A stretch of 64,000 bases of DNA from Lewinellaceae bacterium (GCA_020636105.1 JACJYL010000001.1:806001-870000); one strand, 5' to 3'. Counted from the stretch's first letter, positions 1 through 9,510 are shown. Translations and numbers: made by a program. Notes: a model not told the origin generated them from the sequence alone.

Positions 1-714
1 GCTGACCACTGGAACCTTAAATTGAATCTTTATGAAGAAGTAATTAGGGTGACCAGGCAAGACGGTGGTTTTGACATAGAGACCATAAAAAATAAGCATA
101 AAACTAAAAATATCATTGTAGCCACCGGATTTTACGGGCTGCCGAATCTTATGGGGATTGAAGGGGAGAATCTTCCCAAAGTGCTCCATTACTACGATGA
201 ACCCCACCCCTACTACCGGCAGAAAATTGTCGTAGTGGGTGGCGCCAATTCGGCAGTGGACGTGGCATTGGAGACTTTTCGTAAAGGGGCCGAAGTCACC
301 ATGATCATCAGGGAAGACACCATTGGAAAAAGAGTAAAATATTGGGTTAAACCAGATATTGAGAACAGGATAAAAGAAGGGAGTATTAAAGCCTATTTCA
401 ATTCAAAGCTAAAAAGGATAACTCCCGGAACGGTAGAAATTGAAACCCCCGAAGGGCTGAAAGTAATAGAAAATGACTTCGTTCTTGCGATGACCGGATA
501 TGTTCCCGATTTTTCATTTTTACAATCCCTTGGAATTGAATGCTACAATGACGACAGAAAGCCGGCCCACCATCCGGAGACTTTTGAAACCAACATTAAA
601 AATATTTATTTGGCAGGGGTTGTTTGCGGCGGAATGAATACCAATTCATTATTCATTGAGAACTCCCGCTACCATGCGGTCAACATTATTAGAAATATTG
701 TTGAAAACCAATAA
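1..714 (+). CDS. YpdA-like FAD/NAD(P)-dependent disulfide reductase, C-terminal part
   Basis: The reading frame is open from base 1, so the gene starts upstream of the window; 237 residues are visible. The second nucleotide-binding motif is seen as VVVGGANSAVDVALE, followed by a basic stretch expected to bind NADPH, and the C-terminal FAD-contacting segment YLAGVVCGGMNTNSLFIENS. This arrangement matches the YpdA family of putative bacillithiol disulfide reductases (thioredoxin-reductase-like fold), which keep low-molecular-weight thiols reduced in the cytoplasm. The TTG at 22 is an internal codon and not a start. The gene converges on fecR with 26 bp between them and no visible terminator. 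A general flavin monooxygenase-like role is the main alternative. Confidence 0.85.
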   Translation, partial: ADHWNLKLNLYEEVIRVTRQDGGFDIETIKNKHKTKNIIVATGFYGLPNLMGIEGENLPKVLHYYDEPHPYYRQKIVVVGGANSAVDVALETFRKGAEVTMIIREDTIGKRVKYWVKPDIENRIKEGSIKAYFNSKLKRITPGTVEIETPEGLKVIENDFVLAMTGYVPDFSFLQSLGIECYNDDRKPAHHPETFETNIKNIYLAGVVCGGMNTNSLFIENSRYHAVNIIRNIVENQ

Positions 715-740
715 ATTAGTATCAGTAAGCAAGCCAAAAA

Positions 741-1679
741 TTACCGACAGGCCTTTCCGGAAATTAAGTACCTTCCTGTTGATTTTTCCATGATCTCAAC
801 CGGGAGAATTTTTTTAATGGCCTCAAAAACTTCTTCAATGCTGGTTTGAGCATCAAAGTTAGAGGTAAAAGTACACTGGTTCAGTTCAACAGGCAACTCA
901 ATCTCAACTTTGAATTTTCTTTGGATCAAGGATACTGCCTCTATCAGGGGCAATTCTTTAAAAACCAATTCTCCCGTGCGCCATGCCTGGGCATTCGTAA
1001 AGGGCGCCGGGCGTTTTTCCAGTTTTTGACCGTGGTTATAAATCCCTTTTTCCCTGGCAGTAAGCTGGATACTTTTACTACTCCCCTTAGGCTTGAACTC
1101 CACCTTTCCTGTTTCAACTTCCACCTCTGTAAAATTTTCACCGGGATAAGCTCTAAGATTAAAGGAGGTGCCCAAAACCTGAACCCTGGATTCCTGTGTT
1201 TCAATAACAAAAGGCTGAGCCGGGTTGTGAGCCACTTTAAAATAGGCCTCTCCGGTAAGTTTAACCACCCGCGTTTTTCCATCAAATGATTCCGGATAGT
1301 CAAGTTGACTGTTTTGATTCAGGGTTACGATAGTCCCATCCTGCAGGAAAATGTCTTTTTGCTCATTAAAAGCTGTAATATCAGAAAGGGAATGATCCTG
1401 AAAAATCGTCTTCCAGCCAATAGCCACCGTCAAAATCAAAGCGATGGCAGCGGCTGCCCGCAAAAAGTAACGGCGAGAGGAGGTGATAGAAACTACTTTT
1501 GACGTTTTTTCGGGTTTATGCATCCTGCTTTTTAAGCTGGAAAGACCGCCTTCCACATCAGGTTGGTATCCTGATTTATACCCCCCGCTAAGGTTCCAAA
1601 GGGCTTCCACATCCTTTGATGAAATTTCGGGGGAATGGTCTATCCAGTTTTGCAAATGCTTATTTTTTTTCGTACTCAT
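741..1679 (-). CDS. FecR family anti-sigma factor
   Basis: 312 residues with the usual three-part plan: a short cytoplasmic N-terminal region, one membrane segment at about residues 69-93 (FLRAAAAIALILTVAIG), and a periplasmic FecR domain with the DUF4974 ending (FKELPLIEAVSLIQRKFKVE near residue 235). Such proteins hold an ECF sigma factor inactive until a TonB-dependent outer-membrane receptor signals across the periplasm. It lies downstream of the ECF sigma gene on the same strand (103 bp gap), as is normal. No TonB receptor or SusC/SusD pair is next to it in the window, so its target is not visible. ATG start at 1679. Confidence 0.93.
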   Translation of the reverse strand: MSTKKNKHLQNWIDHSPEISSKDVEALWNLSGGYKSGYQPDVEGGLSSLKSRMHKPEKTSKVVSITSSRRYFLRAAAAIALILTVAIGWKTIFQDHSLSDITAFNEQKDIFLQDGTIVTLNQNSQLDYPESFDGKTRVVKLTGEAYFKVAHNPAQPFVIETQESRVQVLGTSFNLRAYPGENFTEVEVETGKVEFKPKGSSKSIQLTAREKGIYNHGQKLEKRPAPFTNAQAWRTGELVFKELPLIEAVSLIQRKFKVEIELPVELNQCTFTSNFDAQTSIEEVFEAIKKILPVEIMEKSTGRYLISGKACR

Positions 1680-1782
1680 AACAGGCTTTCAAAAGATGTT
1701 TATTTGATCTCGGAGTAAATTATCATTTTTCATTAATCCTGACACCAATTTAAAACCCTCCCCCTATTCTTTTACAGAATAA

Positions 1783-2352
1783 TTAAAAAAACGGAATATG
1801 GCCGACAAATAAAGCCAAAACCATAAAGGAATCAAGGGCCGTGCGCAATATTTTTAGTGCCTTGGAAATTTGGTTTTCGACAGTTTTAACAGAAATATCA
1901 AGATCTTCTGCAATTTCTTTGTAGGATTTTTCTTCGAAGCGGCTCAACACAAAAACCATTCTACATTTTTCGGGTAATTCATCAATCGCCAGGTCAATTC
2001 TTTCCTGCATTTCGCTGGCTTCAAGGTTTTCCGGTGCCTCGGTAAATTTACTATGCAAATCAGGACTCTTTTCCACATCCACGGTTTTCAGACGCTGATC
2101 CCGAATATAATTGAGGGTTTTATTGACCGCAGCACGCCTGAGGTAGGCTTTAATCGATGTGTTGATCTGAAGGCTTTCATGTTTGCGCCATAATTCAAAA
2201 AAGACATCCTGTACAAGATCTTCCACGACCTCCGCTTTTGGCAATACACGGTAAACCGCACGACACAAGGAATCGTAATGCTCTCTGAAAAGAATCTCTA
2301 CCGCCTTTTCTCCATCACGGTGTAATAAGTCTAATAATTCCGCGTCAGTCAA
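1783..2352 (-). CDS. ECF RNA polymerase sigma factor, FecI-like
   Basis: 189 residues. Sigma region 2 is visible as DLVQDVFFELWRKHESL with the following DNA-melting segment, and region 4 as YKEIAEDLDISVKTVENQIS, a helix-turn-helix that reads the -35 element. This is the Bacteroidota branch of sigma-70 ECF factors paired with FecR. The start is a TTG at 2352: an in-frame TAA lies a few codons upstream and no in-frame ATG or GTG lies between, so this is the longest possible start. A TAnnTTTG box on the minus strand at 2388-2395 is a plausible promoter. It probably forms one operon with fecR. Confidence 0.93.
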   Translation of the reverse strand: MTDAELLDLLHRDGEKAVEILFREHYDSLCRAVYRVLPKAEVVEDLVQDVFFELWRKHESLQINTSIKAYLRRAAVNKTLNYIRDQRLKTVDVEKSPDLHSKFTEAPENLEASEMQERIDLAIDELPEKCRMVFVLSRFEEKSYKEIAEDLDISVKTVENQISKALKILRTALDSFMVLALFVGHIPFF

Positions 2353-2387
2353 TACATTTTCTGTTTATGAAATAAGCTTAAACCTGC

Positions 2388-2395
2388 CAAAAATA
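2388..2395 (-). promoter_or_regulatory. TAnnTTTG -7 box upstream of the ECF sigma gene
   Basis: Read on the minus strand the sequence is TATTTTTG, an exact match to the Bacteroidota -7 consensus, 35 bp before the TTG start. A clear -33 TTTG is not seen at normal spacing, so this rests on the -7 box and its position. Confidence 0.4.
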
Positions 2396-2574
2396 TATCT
2401 AATGGTTCAATAAATGAAATTCGCACTTACTTTCTTCCCAACAATTATGAGGTAAATAATCCAATAGTGTTTGCCGAATAAAAAAGAGCACCCCACTTTC
2501 TAACCAAAAACACCCACTTTCCATGTATGGGGAGCCACAATCTAATTAACCAAAAATTAGCCCTTTGAACCGTT

Positions 2575-2582
2575 TATATTTG
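2575..2582 (+). promoter_or_regulatory. TAnnTTTG -7 box for a short terminated transcript
   Basis: TATATTTG matches the Bacteroidota -7 consensus. Transcription would begin near 2588 and meet the intrinsic terminator at 2614-2659, giving an RNA of about 70 nt. The -33 element is weak. Confidence 0.45.
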
Positions 2583-2587
2583 CATCG

Positions 2588-2659
2588 TGTAGTTTTCTCA
2601 TAGTATGTTATTTGCTCCTACGTCCGATTTGCCTCCCCAGATGTAGGAGCTTTTTTTTT
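2588..2659 (+). ncRNA. candidate ~70-nt small RNA or attenuated leader
   Basis: This is the span between the inferred start site after the TATATTTG box and the end of the terminator T-run. It contains ATG at 2605 opening a 13-codon ORF (MLFAPTSDLPPQM) whose TAG stop at 2644-2646 lies inside the 3' arm of the terminator hairpin. It could be a free small RNA, or an attenuated leader in which translation affects termination. No annotated RNA family was recognised. The existence of the transcript is inferred only from promoter and terminator signals. Confidence 0.4.
2614..2659 (+). terminator. intrinsic terminator
   Basis: The 8-bp arms GCTCCTAC (2614-2621) and GTAGGAGC (2643-2650) are perfectly complementary and are followed directly by nine T residues. 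The direction is plus. No plus-strand protein gene ends nearby: the last one ends at 714. Confidence 0.85.
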
Positions 2660-2750
2660 ACCCCAACCAAAGGGTTTCTTTCCATCGCTGATAAATCTCT
2701 CTTTCCCGACAATTTAACCATATTACCGCTCATCTGTCCTCTTTTTCATC

Positions 2751-2758
2751 TATTTTTG
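2751..2758 (+). promoter_or_regulatory. TAnnTTTG -7 box directly before the C25 protease start
   Basis: TATTTTTG ends only 7 nt before the ATG at 2766, so the predicted transcript would start at or within a few bases of the start codon (leaderless or nearly so). Confidence 0.45.
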
Positions 2759-2765
2759 TGCCGTT

Positions 2766-5700
2766 ATGCAAAAATCGATATTCATGCGGCAATTGTTTTC
2801 TCTATTATTTTTTTCTTTTTTCTTCAACCTTGTACTGTCCGCCCAAATGTGGAACGGCCAGGATTCCCTTTACGGAAATGAATGGATCCGATACGACCAA
2901 AATTATTTTAAAATATCCATCGCAGAAGACGGATTGTATCGACTTGACTATACCACGTTGCTCAATGCCGGCATTCCTTTAAACGATATTGCCCAGGATA
3001 ATTTCCAATTATTCCACCTGGGAAAGGAGATTCCCTTATTTATTTCTTCGACAGGGAACAATTTGACGAACAGTGATTACATCGAATTCTACGGCCAGAA
3101 AAATCGTTCTGAAATAGACCAATACCTTTATGAATTGCCGGAAGAAGAACTGCTCAATCCCTATTACAGCCTCTTTTCCGATACGGCGGCCTATTTCCTC
3201 ACCTGGAGAGACAGCGGAACGGGACTTAGATTTGACCCACTGGAAAATGAGCTGACCAACCTGCCGCCAAAAGAAATGTGGTACTGGCAGCAAGCACAAA
3301 TGGTATTCAGCAACCGCCAGGTTCAAAAAACTTACACTGATGGCATTGCAGAGTCTATTTTCGAAAAAGGAGAAGGATTTGCCTCACAATTTGCGAACAA
3401 CGTTACCTATAGCATCCCAACTTCCAATGTTTTTACCGGAGGCCCTGACAGTGCCGATTATGAAATCAGGCTGGTCTCCAGTACCGGGTTTACCCACAAC
3501 CTGGAAATAAACATCAACAATGTAAACCTGGTTGATGAAGACTTTTCAGGGTACAATTTCAAAAACTACCAGATCAAAAAACCAGTTGCAGCTTTAAACA
3601 ACGCTGAACAAATTAATATCAAGGGAGGTACCACCAGCAACGACAATTATGCCGTGGCCAGCATTACCTGTAAATATCCAAGGACTTTTAATTTTAACAA
3701 TGCCGCTTTATTTCATTTTTCTTTAGCAGGAAATGGCATTCCACAATACCTCGAGATACAAGATTTCAATACCAGTGGCAATATTGTGCTTTACGATATT
3801 ACCAATCAAATAAGGATCAAAGCTACTACAGAAGGTAATTTGGTTAAGGTAAAATTACCCGCCTTCACCGGCAAGGCTGACCTGATCCTCCAGCAAACAA
3901 ATTCCGGCTGGACTCCGGCTTCCTTAAGCCCCGTTAACTTTGTTGATTACCAGGGTGCCAATGCCGACTATATCATCATCAGCAACAAAGCTCTTTTCAA
4001 CGATGGACAGGGCAATAACCGGGTGCAGGAATATGCTGATTACCGGAGTTCTGCCGACGGAGGGAACCATAATGTACTGATCGCCGAAATTCAGCAGCTC
4101 TACGATCAATTCGCTTATGGGATTCCCAATCATGCCATTTCCATCAGGAATTTTGGACATTGGGCCAAAAAAAACTGGTCCGCGGCAAAATTCATGTTCA
4201 TCATGGGTAAAGGAAGACAATACGATGCCATTCGAAAACCGGACCAACTGGCGGCACCGGGAAACCAAACCTATTTTATTCCCACGTTCGGGATACCGGG
4301 CTCGGATAACCTGTTATTGGGCAGTACCACCTCTCAGGCTCCCATACTTGCCATCGGACGTATTCCTGCCTCATCTGCCCTGGATATTAAATACTACCTG
4401 GACAAAATTAAAACCCATGAATCCGGATTTACTTCGGAAAATGAAAAAGACCGAAGCTGGCGTAAAGAAATCATCCACCTTGGCGGAGGTGGAAGTCCGT
4501 CGGAGCAGCTGACGCTGAAAAATCATCTCGAACAAATGGCCGATATCATCGAAAACAATGAATTCGGCGGCCACGTTTACGGTTTCTACAAAACGAGTTC
4601 CGAACCTGTTCAGCAGTCACAATCTGCTGAACTGACCAGCAGGATCAATTCAGGAGCTTCGATCATCACTTTTTTCGGCCATTCAGGCACCGGAGGATTT
4701 GATTTCAGTATCGATGATCCTACAACCTACCAAAACTACGGCCATTATCCCATTATGTTTTCATTGGGATGCCTTTCCGGACAAATCCATCTGGACCTGG
4801 AAAGTGTGGGTGAAAAGTTTATTTTCCAGGAAGAAAAGGCTGCCCTGGGTTTTGTGGCTACCACTGGTTACGGTTACATCTTTGCGCTAAGCAATGCGGC
4901 CAAAAAGATTTACGAATATTTGGGCACCGATCTTTACGGAAGGGGTATTGGAGAAATTCTCCAACAGACCCTTCAACATTTTGATGAAACAACAGGCATT
5001 CCAACACGCACACTGGTTCAACAACTCACCCTGAACGGAGATCCCGCCCTGGTCGTCACTCCCGGTGCGGGCCCGGATTACAAATTTGACGTGGCCAATA
5101 CCAAATTTTCTCCGACGGTCATTGACGCCCAAAGGGATAGCTTCGAACTAAAATTCAGGGTGCAAAATATCGGACGTGCTTTGGCCGACAGTTTTTGGGT
5201 GGAAGTCACCCGGCAGTTCCCGGATCAATCCCAGGTGCTGGTCATAAAACAAAAAATAAAAGCTCCTTTATATTCAAGCGATTTAAGCTATAAATTACCC
5301 GTTCTGGGAACGAGCGCCATTGGTTCCAACCGTTTTTTCATAAAGCTCGATTCAGAAAATGAGATCGAAGAATTTCCGGCTCCTTACGCCGAAGAGAATA
5401 ATGAATTGTCTAACGGATTAGGGGAAACCGGTGTTGAACTTTACATCTTCGCCAACCAGGTGATGACCCTTTCCCCTGTGAAATTTGGCATTGCCGGAAA
5501 TGCTCCGGTTACCTTAAAAGCAGCGACGGCTGATCCCTTTGCGTCACAAGCCACTTATATTATTCAGATAGACACGACCGCACATTTCAACAGTCCTGCA
5601 CGGCTGGAGACGAATATTTCCGAAAAAGGAGGAATCATTGAATGGATGCCTCCGGTGAACTGGCAGGATAGCACCGTCTATTATTGGAGGATAAGTGCAG

Positions 5701-7796
5701 ACACCTCTGGCGGGTTTGATTACTTGTGGGATAACAGTTCTTTTATTTTCCTAGATGAAAGCGGGCCGGGCTGGAACCAGTCCCATTATTTTCAGTTTAC
5801 CGACGACTATTATGAAAACATGGAAATCGGGGAAGTTAACCGCCGGTTCAATTACCTGGAAGATGTAAAATTTATCCGCATCCAAAACGGAGTATTCCCT
5901 ACCGTCTGGCCCAGCATCAATTTCAACAATACGCCCTATGGTTACATTGCCTGGAACGAATCCACCAACGGAGGGGTTTATATTGCCGTAATGGATTCTA
6001 CCACCATCGATCCATGGCTCAATAATCCTCCCGGGCTTTATGGAAGCCGGTTGGACAACTCATGGGCATACGGCTGGGGCGTTTTCCCTTTTTCCACGCA
6101 AACCCAGGAACAACGGGAAAAGGTCATCAACTTCCTCCGGGATACCGTTCCTTCCGGCAATTATGTTGCCATTTACACCATCCAGCATGATAATATCGAT
6201 TACGAACCGGAGGAGTGGGCCGCCGATTCAATTGATCTGGGAACAAACCTATTTCAACTATTTGAAAATCAAGGGGCTACACAAATAAGATCTACGGCTA
6301 CATCAGGAGCAATCCCGTATGTTTTTGTTTATAAAAAGGATGACCATTCATTCCCCGCGATAGAAACCACGGGCAACCTGACGGATCCGTTTGAAGTAGT
6401 GTTTGACATTCCCGGAATATGGGATAGTGGTGCGCTGAGGTCAACAACCATTGGTCCGGCGGCTTCCTGGGAAAAAGTACAATGGCGGCAAAGTGAAGTG
6501 GACATTTTGGATGAAGTTCAATTTGACCTGTTTGGCGTTAGAAATGATGCCTCGAAACAATTGCTGATAAAAAACCTTACCCAACCCGATACGGTACTTT
6601 CATGGATTTCCGCCGAAGAATTCCCTTATCTGCAACTCAGGTATGCCACGAAAGATACTTTATTGAGAACTACCCCTCAACTGGATTATTGGAGAGTGAT
6701 CTTTGAAGGACTACCGGATGCAGTGATCAATTCCAATAAACACTTTGCCTTTCATAAAGACACCTTGCAACAAGGGGAAACGCTTTCCCTGGAATTTGGC
6801 ATCGGCAATGCCAGCCGTTATGATATGGATAGCTTACTGGTTTCCTTCAAGGTGACCAATGAAACCAATGACATTTTAATAAAAGAAAAACGATTCGCTC
6901 CGTTACCTGCAGAAGAGGAAATCATAGCAAATTTCAACCTCGACACCCGCGAACTGAGCGGGCCTCAGCGCATGATGATCGAGATCAACCCACACAATGA
7001 TCAACCTGAATTGAATCACATCAATAACATCGGGCTACTCGATTTTTATGTCGAAAAAGACCAGCGCAACCCATTATTGGATGTCACTTTTGACCAGGAA
7101 CGGATTCTCGATGGCGATCTTGTTTCTGCTAAACCTCACATTGTCATTGCCTTATTGGACGAAAACAGGTTCCTTGCCTTAAATGATACGACCCAACTCA
7201 GGATACTGATCAAAAAGCCGGGAGCAACAGATGTGAGTCCGATCTATTTTAATTCCCAATTATTGCATTTTTATCCCGCCAATGAAAACCAGCTGAGCCA
7301 GCAGAATAAGGCTGTGGTGGAATTTGAGCCTCAATTTACCGAAGACGGGATGTACGAACTCATCGTGCAGGGAGAAGACGCAACAGGCAATCCATCAGGA
7401 TCCATTGATTACAAAATTTCATTTGAGGTAATCACCAAAAGCAGTATTTCAAACATCCTGAATTACCCGAATCCGTTCGTTCACTCTACCCGGTTTGTTT
7501 ATACCCTGACGGGAGACCAGGCTCCCCCCTATTTTTCCATCCAGATCATGACCGTTTCGGGCAGAATTGTTCGTACTTTAACACAAGATGACCTCGGCCC
7601 TTTAAAGCCGGGAACCCACCAGACTGAATACGCCTGGGATGGCACGGATGAATTTGGAGACAGGCTGGCCAACGGGGTGTATATTTATAAGGTGACCGTA
7701 AAGGATGAAAATGGTAAGGCTTTCGACCATTTTGGCAATGAAAGCGCAGATCGGTTCTTCCAGAAAGGATATGGAAAAATGGTAATTTTAAGGTGA
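2766..7796 (+). CDS. C25 (gingipain-type) peptidase, PorU2-like T9SS sortase homologue
   Basis: 1676 residues. A signal peptide is clear (hydrophobic residues 7-24, cleavage expected after LSA at about 25). A large N-terminal region precedes the C25 peptidase core at about 400-760, with the catalytic His in FFGHSGTGG (His639) and Cys in SLGCLSG (Cys669), about the spacing known in gingipains. CARDB/Ig-like beta regions follow, and the end (from about 1559, NYPNPF) is a FlgD-like/T9SS type A sorting-type domain. PorU cleaves the C-terminal signal of T9SS cargo at the outer membrane; long homologues like this are named PorU2. It could instead be a secreted C25 protease that is itself cargo. ATG 2766 is chosen because a full signal peptide follows; ATG 2784 is possible. 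Monocistronic by context. Confidence 0.88.
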   Translation: MQKSIFMRQLFSLLFFSFFFNLVLSAQMWNGQDSLYGNEWIRYDQNYFKISIAEDGLYRLDYTTLLNAGIPLNDIAQDNFQLFHLGKEIPLFISSTGNNLTNSDYIEFYGQKNRSEIDQYLYELPEEELLNPYYSLFSDTAAYFLTWRDSGTGLRFDPLENELTNLPPKEMWYWQQAQMVFSNRQVQKTYTDGIAESIFEKGEGFASQFANNVTYSIPTSNVFTGGPDSADYEIRLVSSTGFTHNLEININNVNLVDEDFSGYNFKNYQIKKPVAALNNAEQINIKGGTTSNDNYAVASITCKYPRTFNFNNAALFHFSLAGNGIPQYLEIQDFNTSGNIVLYDITNQIRIKATTEGNLVKVKLPAFTGKADLILQQTNSGWTPASLSPVNFVDYQGANADYIIISNKALFNDGQGNNRVQEYADYRSSADGGNHNVLIAEIQQLYDQFAYGIPNHAISIRNFGHWAKKNWSAAKFMFIMGKGRQYDAIRKPDQLAAPGNQTYFIPTFGIPGSDNLLLGSTTSQAPILAIGRIPASSALDIKYYLDKIKTHESGFTSENEKDRSWRKEIIHLGGGGSPSEQLTLKNHLEQMADIIENNEFGGHVYGFYKTSSEPVQQSQSAELTSRINSGASIITFFGHSGTGGFDFSIDDPTTYQNYGHYPIMFSLGCLSGQIHLDLESVGEKFIFQEEKAALGFVATTGYGYIFALSNAAKKIYEYLGTDLYGRGIGEILQQTLQHFDETTGIPTRTLVQQLTLNGDPALVVTPGAGPDYKFDVANTKFSPTVIDAQRDSFELKFRVQNIGRALADSFWVEVTRQFPDQSQVLVIKQKIKAPLYSSDLSYKLPVLGTSAIGSNRFFIKLDSENEIEEFPAPYAEENNELSNGLGETGVELYIFANQVMTLSPVKFGIAGNAPVTLKAATADPFASQATYIIQIDTTAHFNSPARLETNISEKGGIIEWMPPVNWQDSTVYYWRISADTSGGFDYLWDNSSFIFLDESGPGWNQSHYFQFTDDYYENMEIGEVNRRFNYLEDVKFIRIQNGVFPTVWPSINFNNTPYGYIAWNESTNGGVYIAVMDSTTIDPWLNNPPGLYGSRLDNSWAYGWGVFPFSTQTQEQREKVINFLRDTVPSGNYVAIYTIQHDNIDYEPEEWAADSIDLGTNLFQLFENQGATQIRSTATSGAIPYVFVYKKDDHSFPAIETTGNLTDPFEVVFDIPGIWDSGALRSTTIGPAASWEKVQWRQSEVDILDEVQFDLFGVRNDASKQLLIKNLTQPDTVLSWISAEEFPYLQLRYATKDTLLRTTPQLDYWRVIFEGLPDAVINSNKHFAFHKDTLQQGETLSLEFGIGNASRYDMDSLLVSFKVTNETNDILIKEKRFAPLPAEEEIIANFNLDTRELSGPQRMMIEINPHNDQPELNHINNIGLLDFYVEKDQRNPLLDVTFDQERILDGDLVSAKPHIVIALLDENRFLALNDTTQLRILIKKPGATDVSPIYFNSQLLHFYPANENQLSQQNKAVVEFEPQFTEDGMYELIVQGEDATGNPSGSIDYKISFEVITKSSISNILNYPNPFVHSTRFVYTLTGDQAPPYFSIQIMTVSGRIVRTLTQDDLGPLKPGTHQTEYAWDGTDEFGDRLANGVYIYKVTVKDENGKAFDHFGNESADRFFQKGYGKMVILR

Positions 7797-7839
7797 GATG
7801 ATTTTGAGTAATTGACTTTTTATCAAATATTTTCCAAAT

Positions 7840-9510
7840 TTGAATTTCAAACTAAAATTCCTTCCTATACTCTTACTGCTGCTGGTGGATCTTGTTCTGC
7901 TATTCTTCGTTTATGACGATTATGGCATCGGCTGGGATGAAAACTCAAGTCGGGACATCGGGGTGCATAATGCCCTGATCGCCAATGAAAAAACGGGATA
8001 CCAGCTCTATCCAAAAGCTGAACTGGAATCCAGGATCAAAGAAAAACTGGACGAAACGAAACAAAGTGAATATTTAAACCAGGACCATATACAAACCTAT
8101 TCATACCGCATGTATGGCCCCGCTTTTGAACTGGCACTAGTCGGATTAGAACGAATAATAGGACTGAACCAGGACCGGGAGCTCTACCTGTTTCGTCATA
8201 TAACCACCCACCTTTTTTTCCTTTCCGGAATCTTCGTTTTTTACCTGTTGTTGTTTTACCATTTTCAGGATTGGAAAATTGCTCTTTTAGGAACAATCAT
8301 GCTCTTGTTGGTTCCTAGGTTATATCCACATTCATTTTTCAATCCCAAAGACATTCCGTTTCTGGTAACGTGCATTTTTGCTACTTACAGTATGTTCCGG
8401 TTCGTGGATAAGCCTGGAGTGGGCTCAGCCATAATTCACGGCCTCATTTGCGCATTGGCGATCGACATCAGGATTATTGGCCTGCTGTTTCCGTTGATCA
8501 CCATCGGGTTATGGGGAGCAGAAATTTTCCTGCTCAGAAAACCCCAGGGAAAAGAACCATTTCAGGCCTTTAAATATTTGCTGGTTTACGGCATCAGCAT
8601 TTCTCTTTTTGTGATCCTGTTCTGGCCGTATTTATGGAACAATCCTCTGGAGCACCTGGTCTGGTCTTTCAAAAGTATGTCAAACTATCCCTGGCAGGGA
8701 TCCTTATTGTTCCTGGGGAAGATTTATACGCCCGTGGAATACCTTCCCATTAGCTTTTACCCGGTATGGTTCAGTATCATTACGCCTCCTGTTTTTTTCG
8801 TTGGGTTCCTTTTTTCCTTTTTCAGGTTTTCACGGATTAATTTTAGGGCCCTTACAACTGAACGCAAGATCGACCGGCTTCACCTGACTTCCATTTTATT
8901 ATTTATTCTCCCCGGGTCATCGGCCATTTTATTAAAATCCGTGTTATACGACGACTGCCGGCATTTCTTTTTTGTCTATCCCTATTTCATCATTATGGTG
9001 TTATCAGGTTTTTTATGGATCAAACAAAAACTGGAATGGCTTTACAAGTTCAAAATCATATACTTTTACGGAGGCATGGCTACTTTACTGCTCCCCATTC
9101 TGGTTAAAATGGTTATGTTGCATCCCTTTGAATATGTCTATTTCAATGGCCTGGCAGGAAAAAATATCGAAAAAAACTTTGAGACAGACTATTGGGGAAT
9201 TTCATACAAGGAAGGATTCGATTGTATTTTGGAAGTTGAAAAAACATCCAAAAACATTAAAATAATGATGGATGATTCCCTGCTCTCTCCCGTCGTTTAT
9301 AATTCATTTTTATTAAAACCGGAACAACTGGAGCAGATCGAATGGGTAAATGACATCAGCGAGGCCGATTATTTTATGACCACTTACCGTTGCACTGCAG
9401 ACCGAAGGGAACATTTAAAACAATGGCATATCGATCCGGATTGGGAAGTCGATTCCATCTATGCCGGGGGCATCAAGATACTTAGTGTGTTTAATATTCA
9501 GAAAGAGTAA
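7840..9510 (+). CDS. GT-C-like multi-pass membrane protein (GT39/ArnT-type)
   Basis: 556 residues with many hydrophobic segments: one at the N-terminus (FLPILLLLLVDLVLLFFVYD) and a series between about 110 and 430. An acidic motif GWDEN follows the first segment, in the extracytoplasmic position typical of GT-C glycosyltransferases that use polyprenyl-phosphate sugars. The C-terminal part is soluble. The start is TTG at 7840, 43 bp after the protease; no ATG is better placed. The 3' end overlaps the convergent gene at 9498 by 13 bp. The substrate cannot be told from the sequence; a non-enzymatic membrane role is possible. Confidence 0.65.
   Translation: MNFKLKFLPILLLLLVDLVLLFFVYDDYGIGWDENSSRDIGVHNALIANEKTGYQLYPKAELESRIKEKLDETKQSEYLNQDHIQTYSYRMYGPAFELALVGLERIIGLNQDRELYLFRHITTHLFFLSGIFVFYLLLFYHFQDWKIALLGTIMLLLVPRLYPHSFFNPKDIPFLVTCIFATYSMFRFVDKPGVGSAIIHGLICALAIDIRIIGLLFPLITIGLWGAEIFLLRKPQGKEPFQAFKYLLVYGISISLFVILFWPYLWNNPLEHLVWSFKSMSNYPWQGSLLFLGKIYTPVEYLPISFYPVWFSIITPPVFFVGFLFSFFRFSRINFRALTTERKIDRLHLTSILLFILPGSSAILLKSVLYDDCRHFFFVYPYFIIMVLSGFLWIKQKLEWLYKFKIIYFYGGMATLLLPILVKMVMLHPFEYVYFNGLAGKNIEKNFETDYWGISYKEGFDCILEVEKTSKNIKIMMDDSLLSPVVYNSFLLKPEQLEQIEWVNDISEADYFMTTYRCTADRREHLKQWHIDPDWEVDSIYAGGIKILSVFNIQKE

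Larger units (their letters stand above)
2353..2765. other. 413-bp intergenic region between the ECF sigma gene and the C25 protease
   Basis: No protein gene of normal size is visible. The region holds a minus-strand promoter box for the sigma gene, a plus-strand TATATTTG box at 2575, a 13-codon ORF at 2605-2646, a strong intrinsic terminator ending at 2659, and a second plus-strand TATTTTTG box just before the protease start. The stretch 2400-2560 shows nothing I can name. Confidence 0.6.

Noticed and set aside
4117..4512. Alternative plus-strand frame of 131 codons within the C25 protease gene
   Set aside because: The main frame is intact over the whole gene with the catalytic motifs, so this is an out-of-frame shadow.
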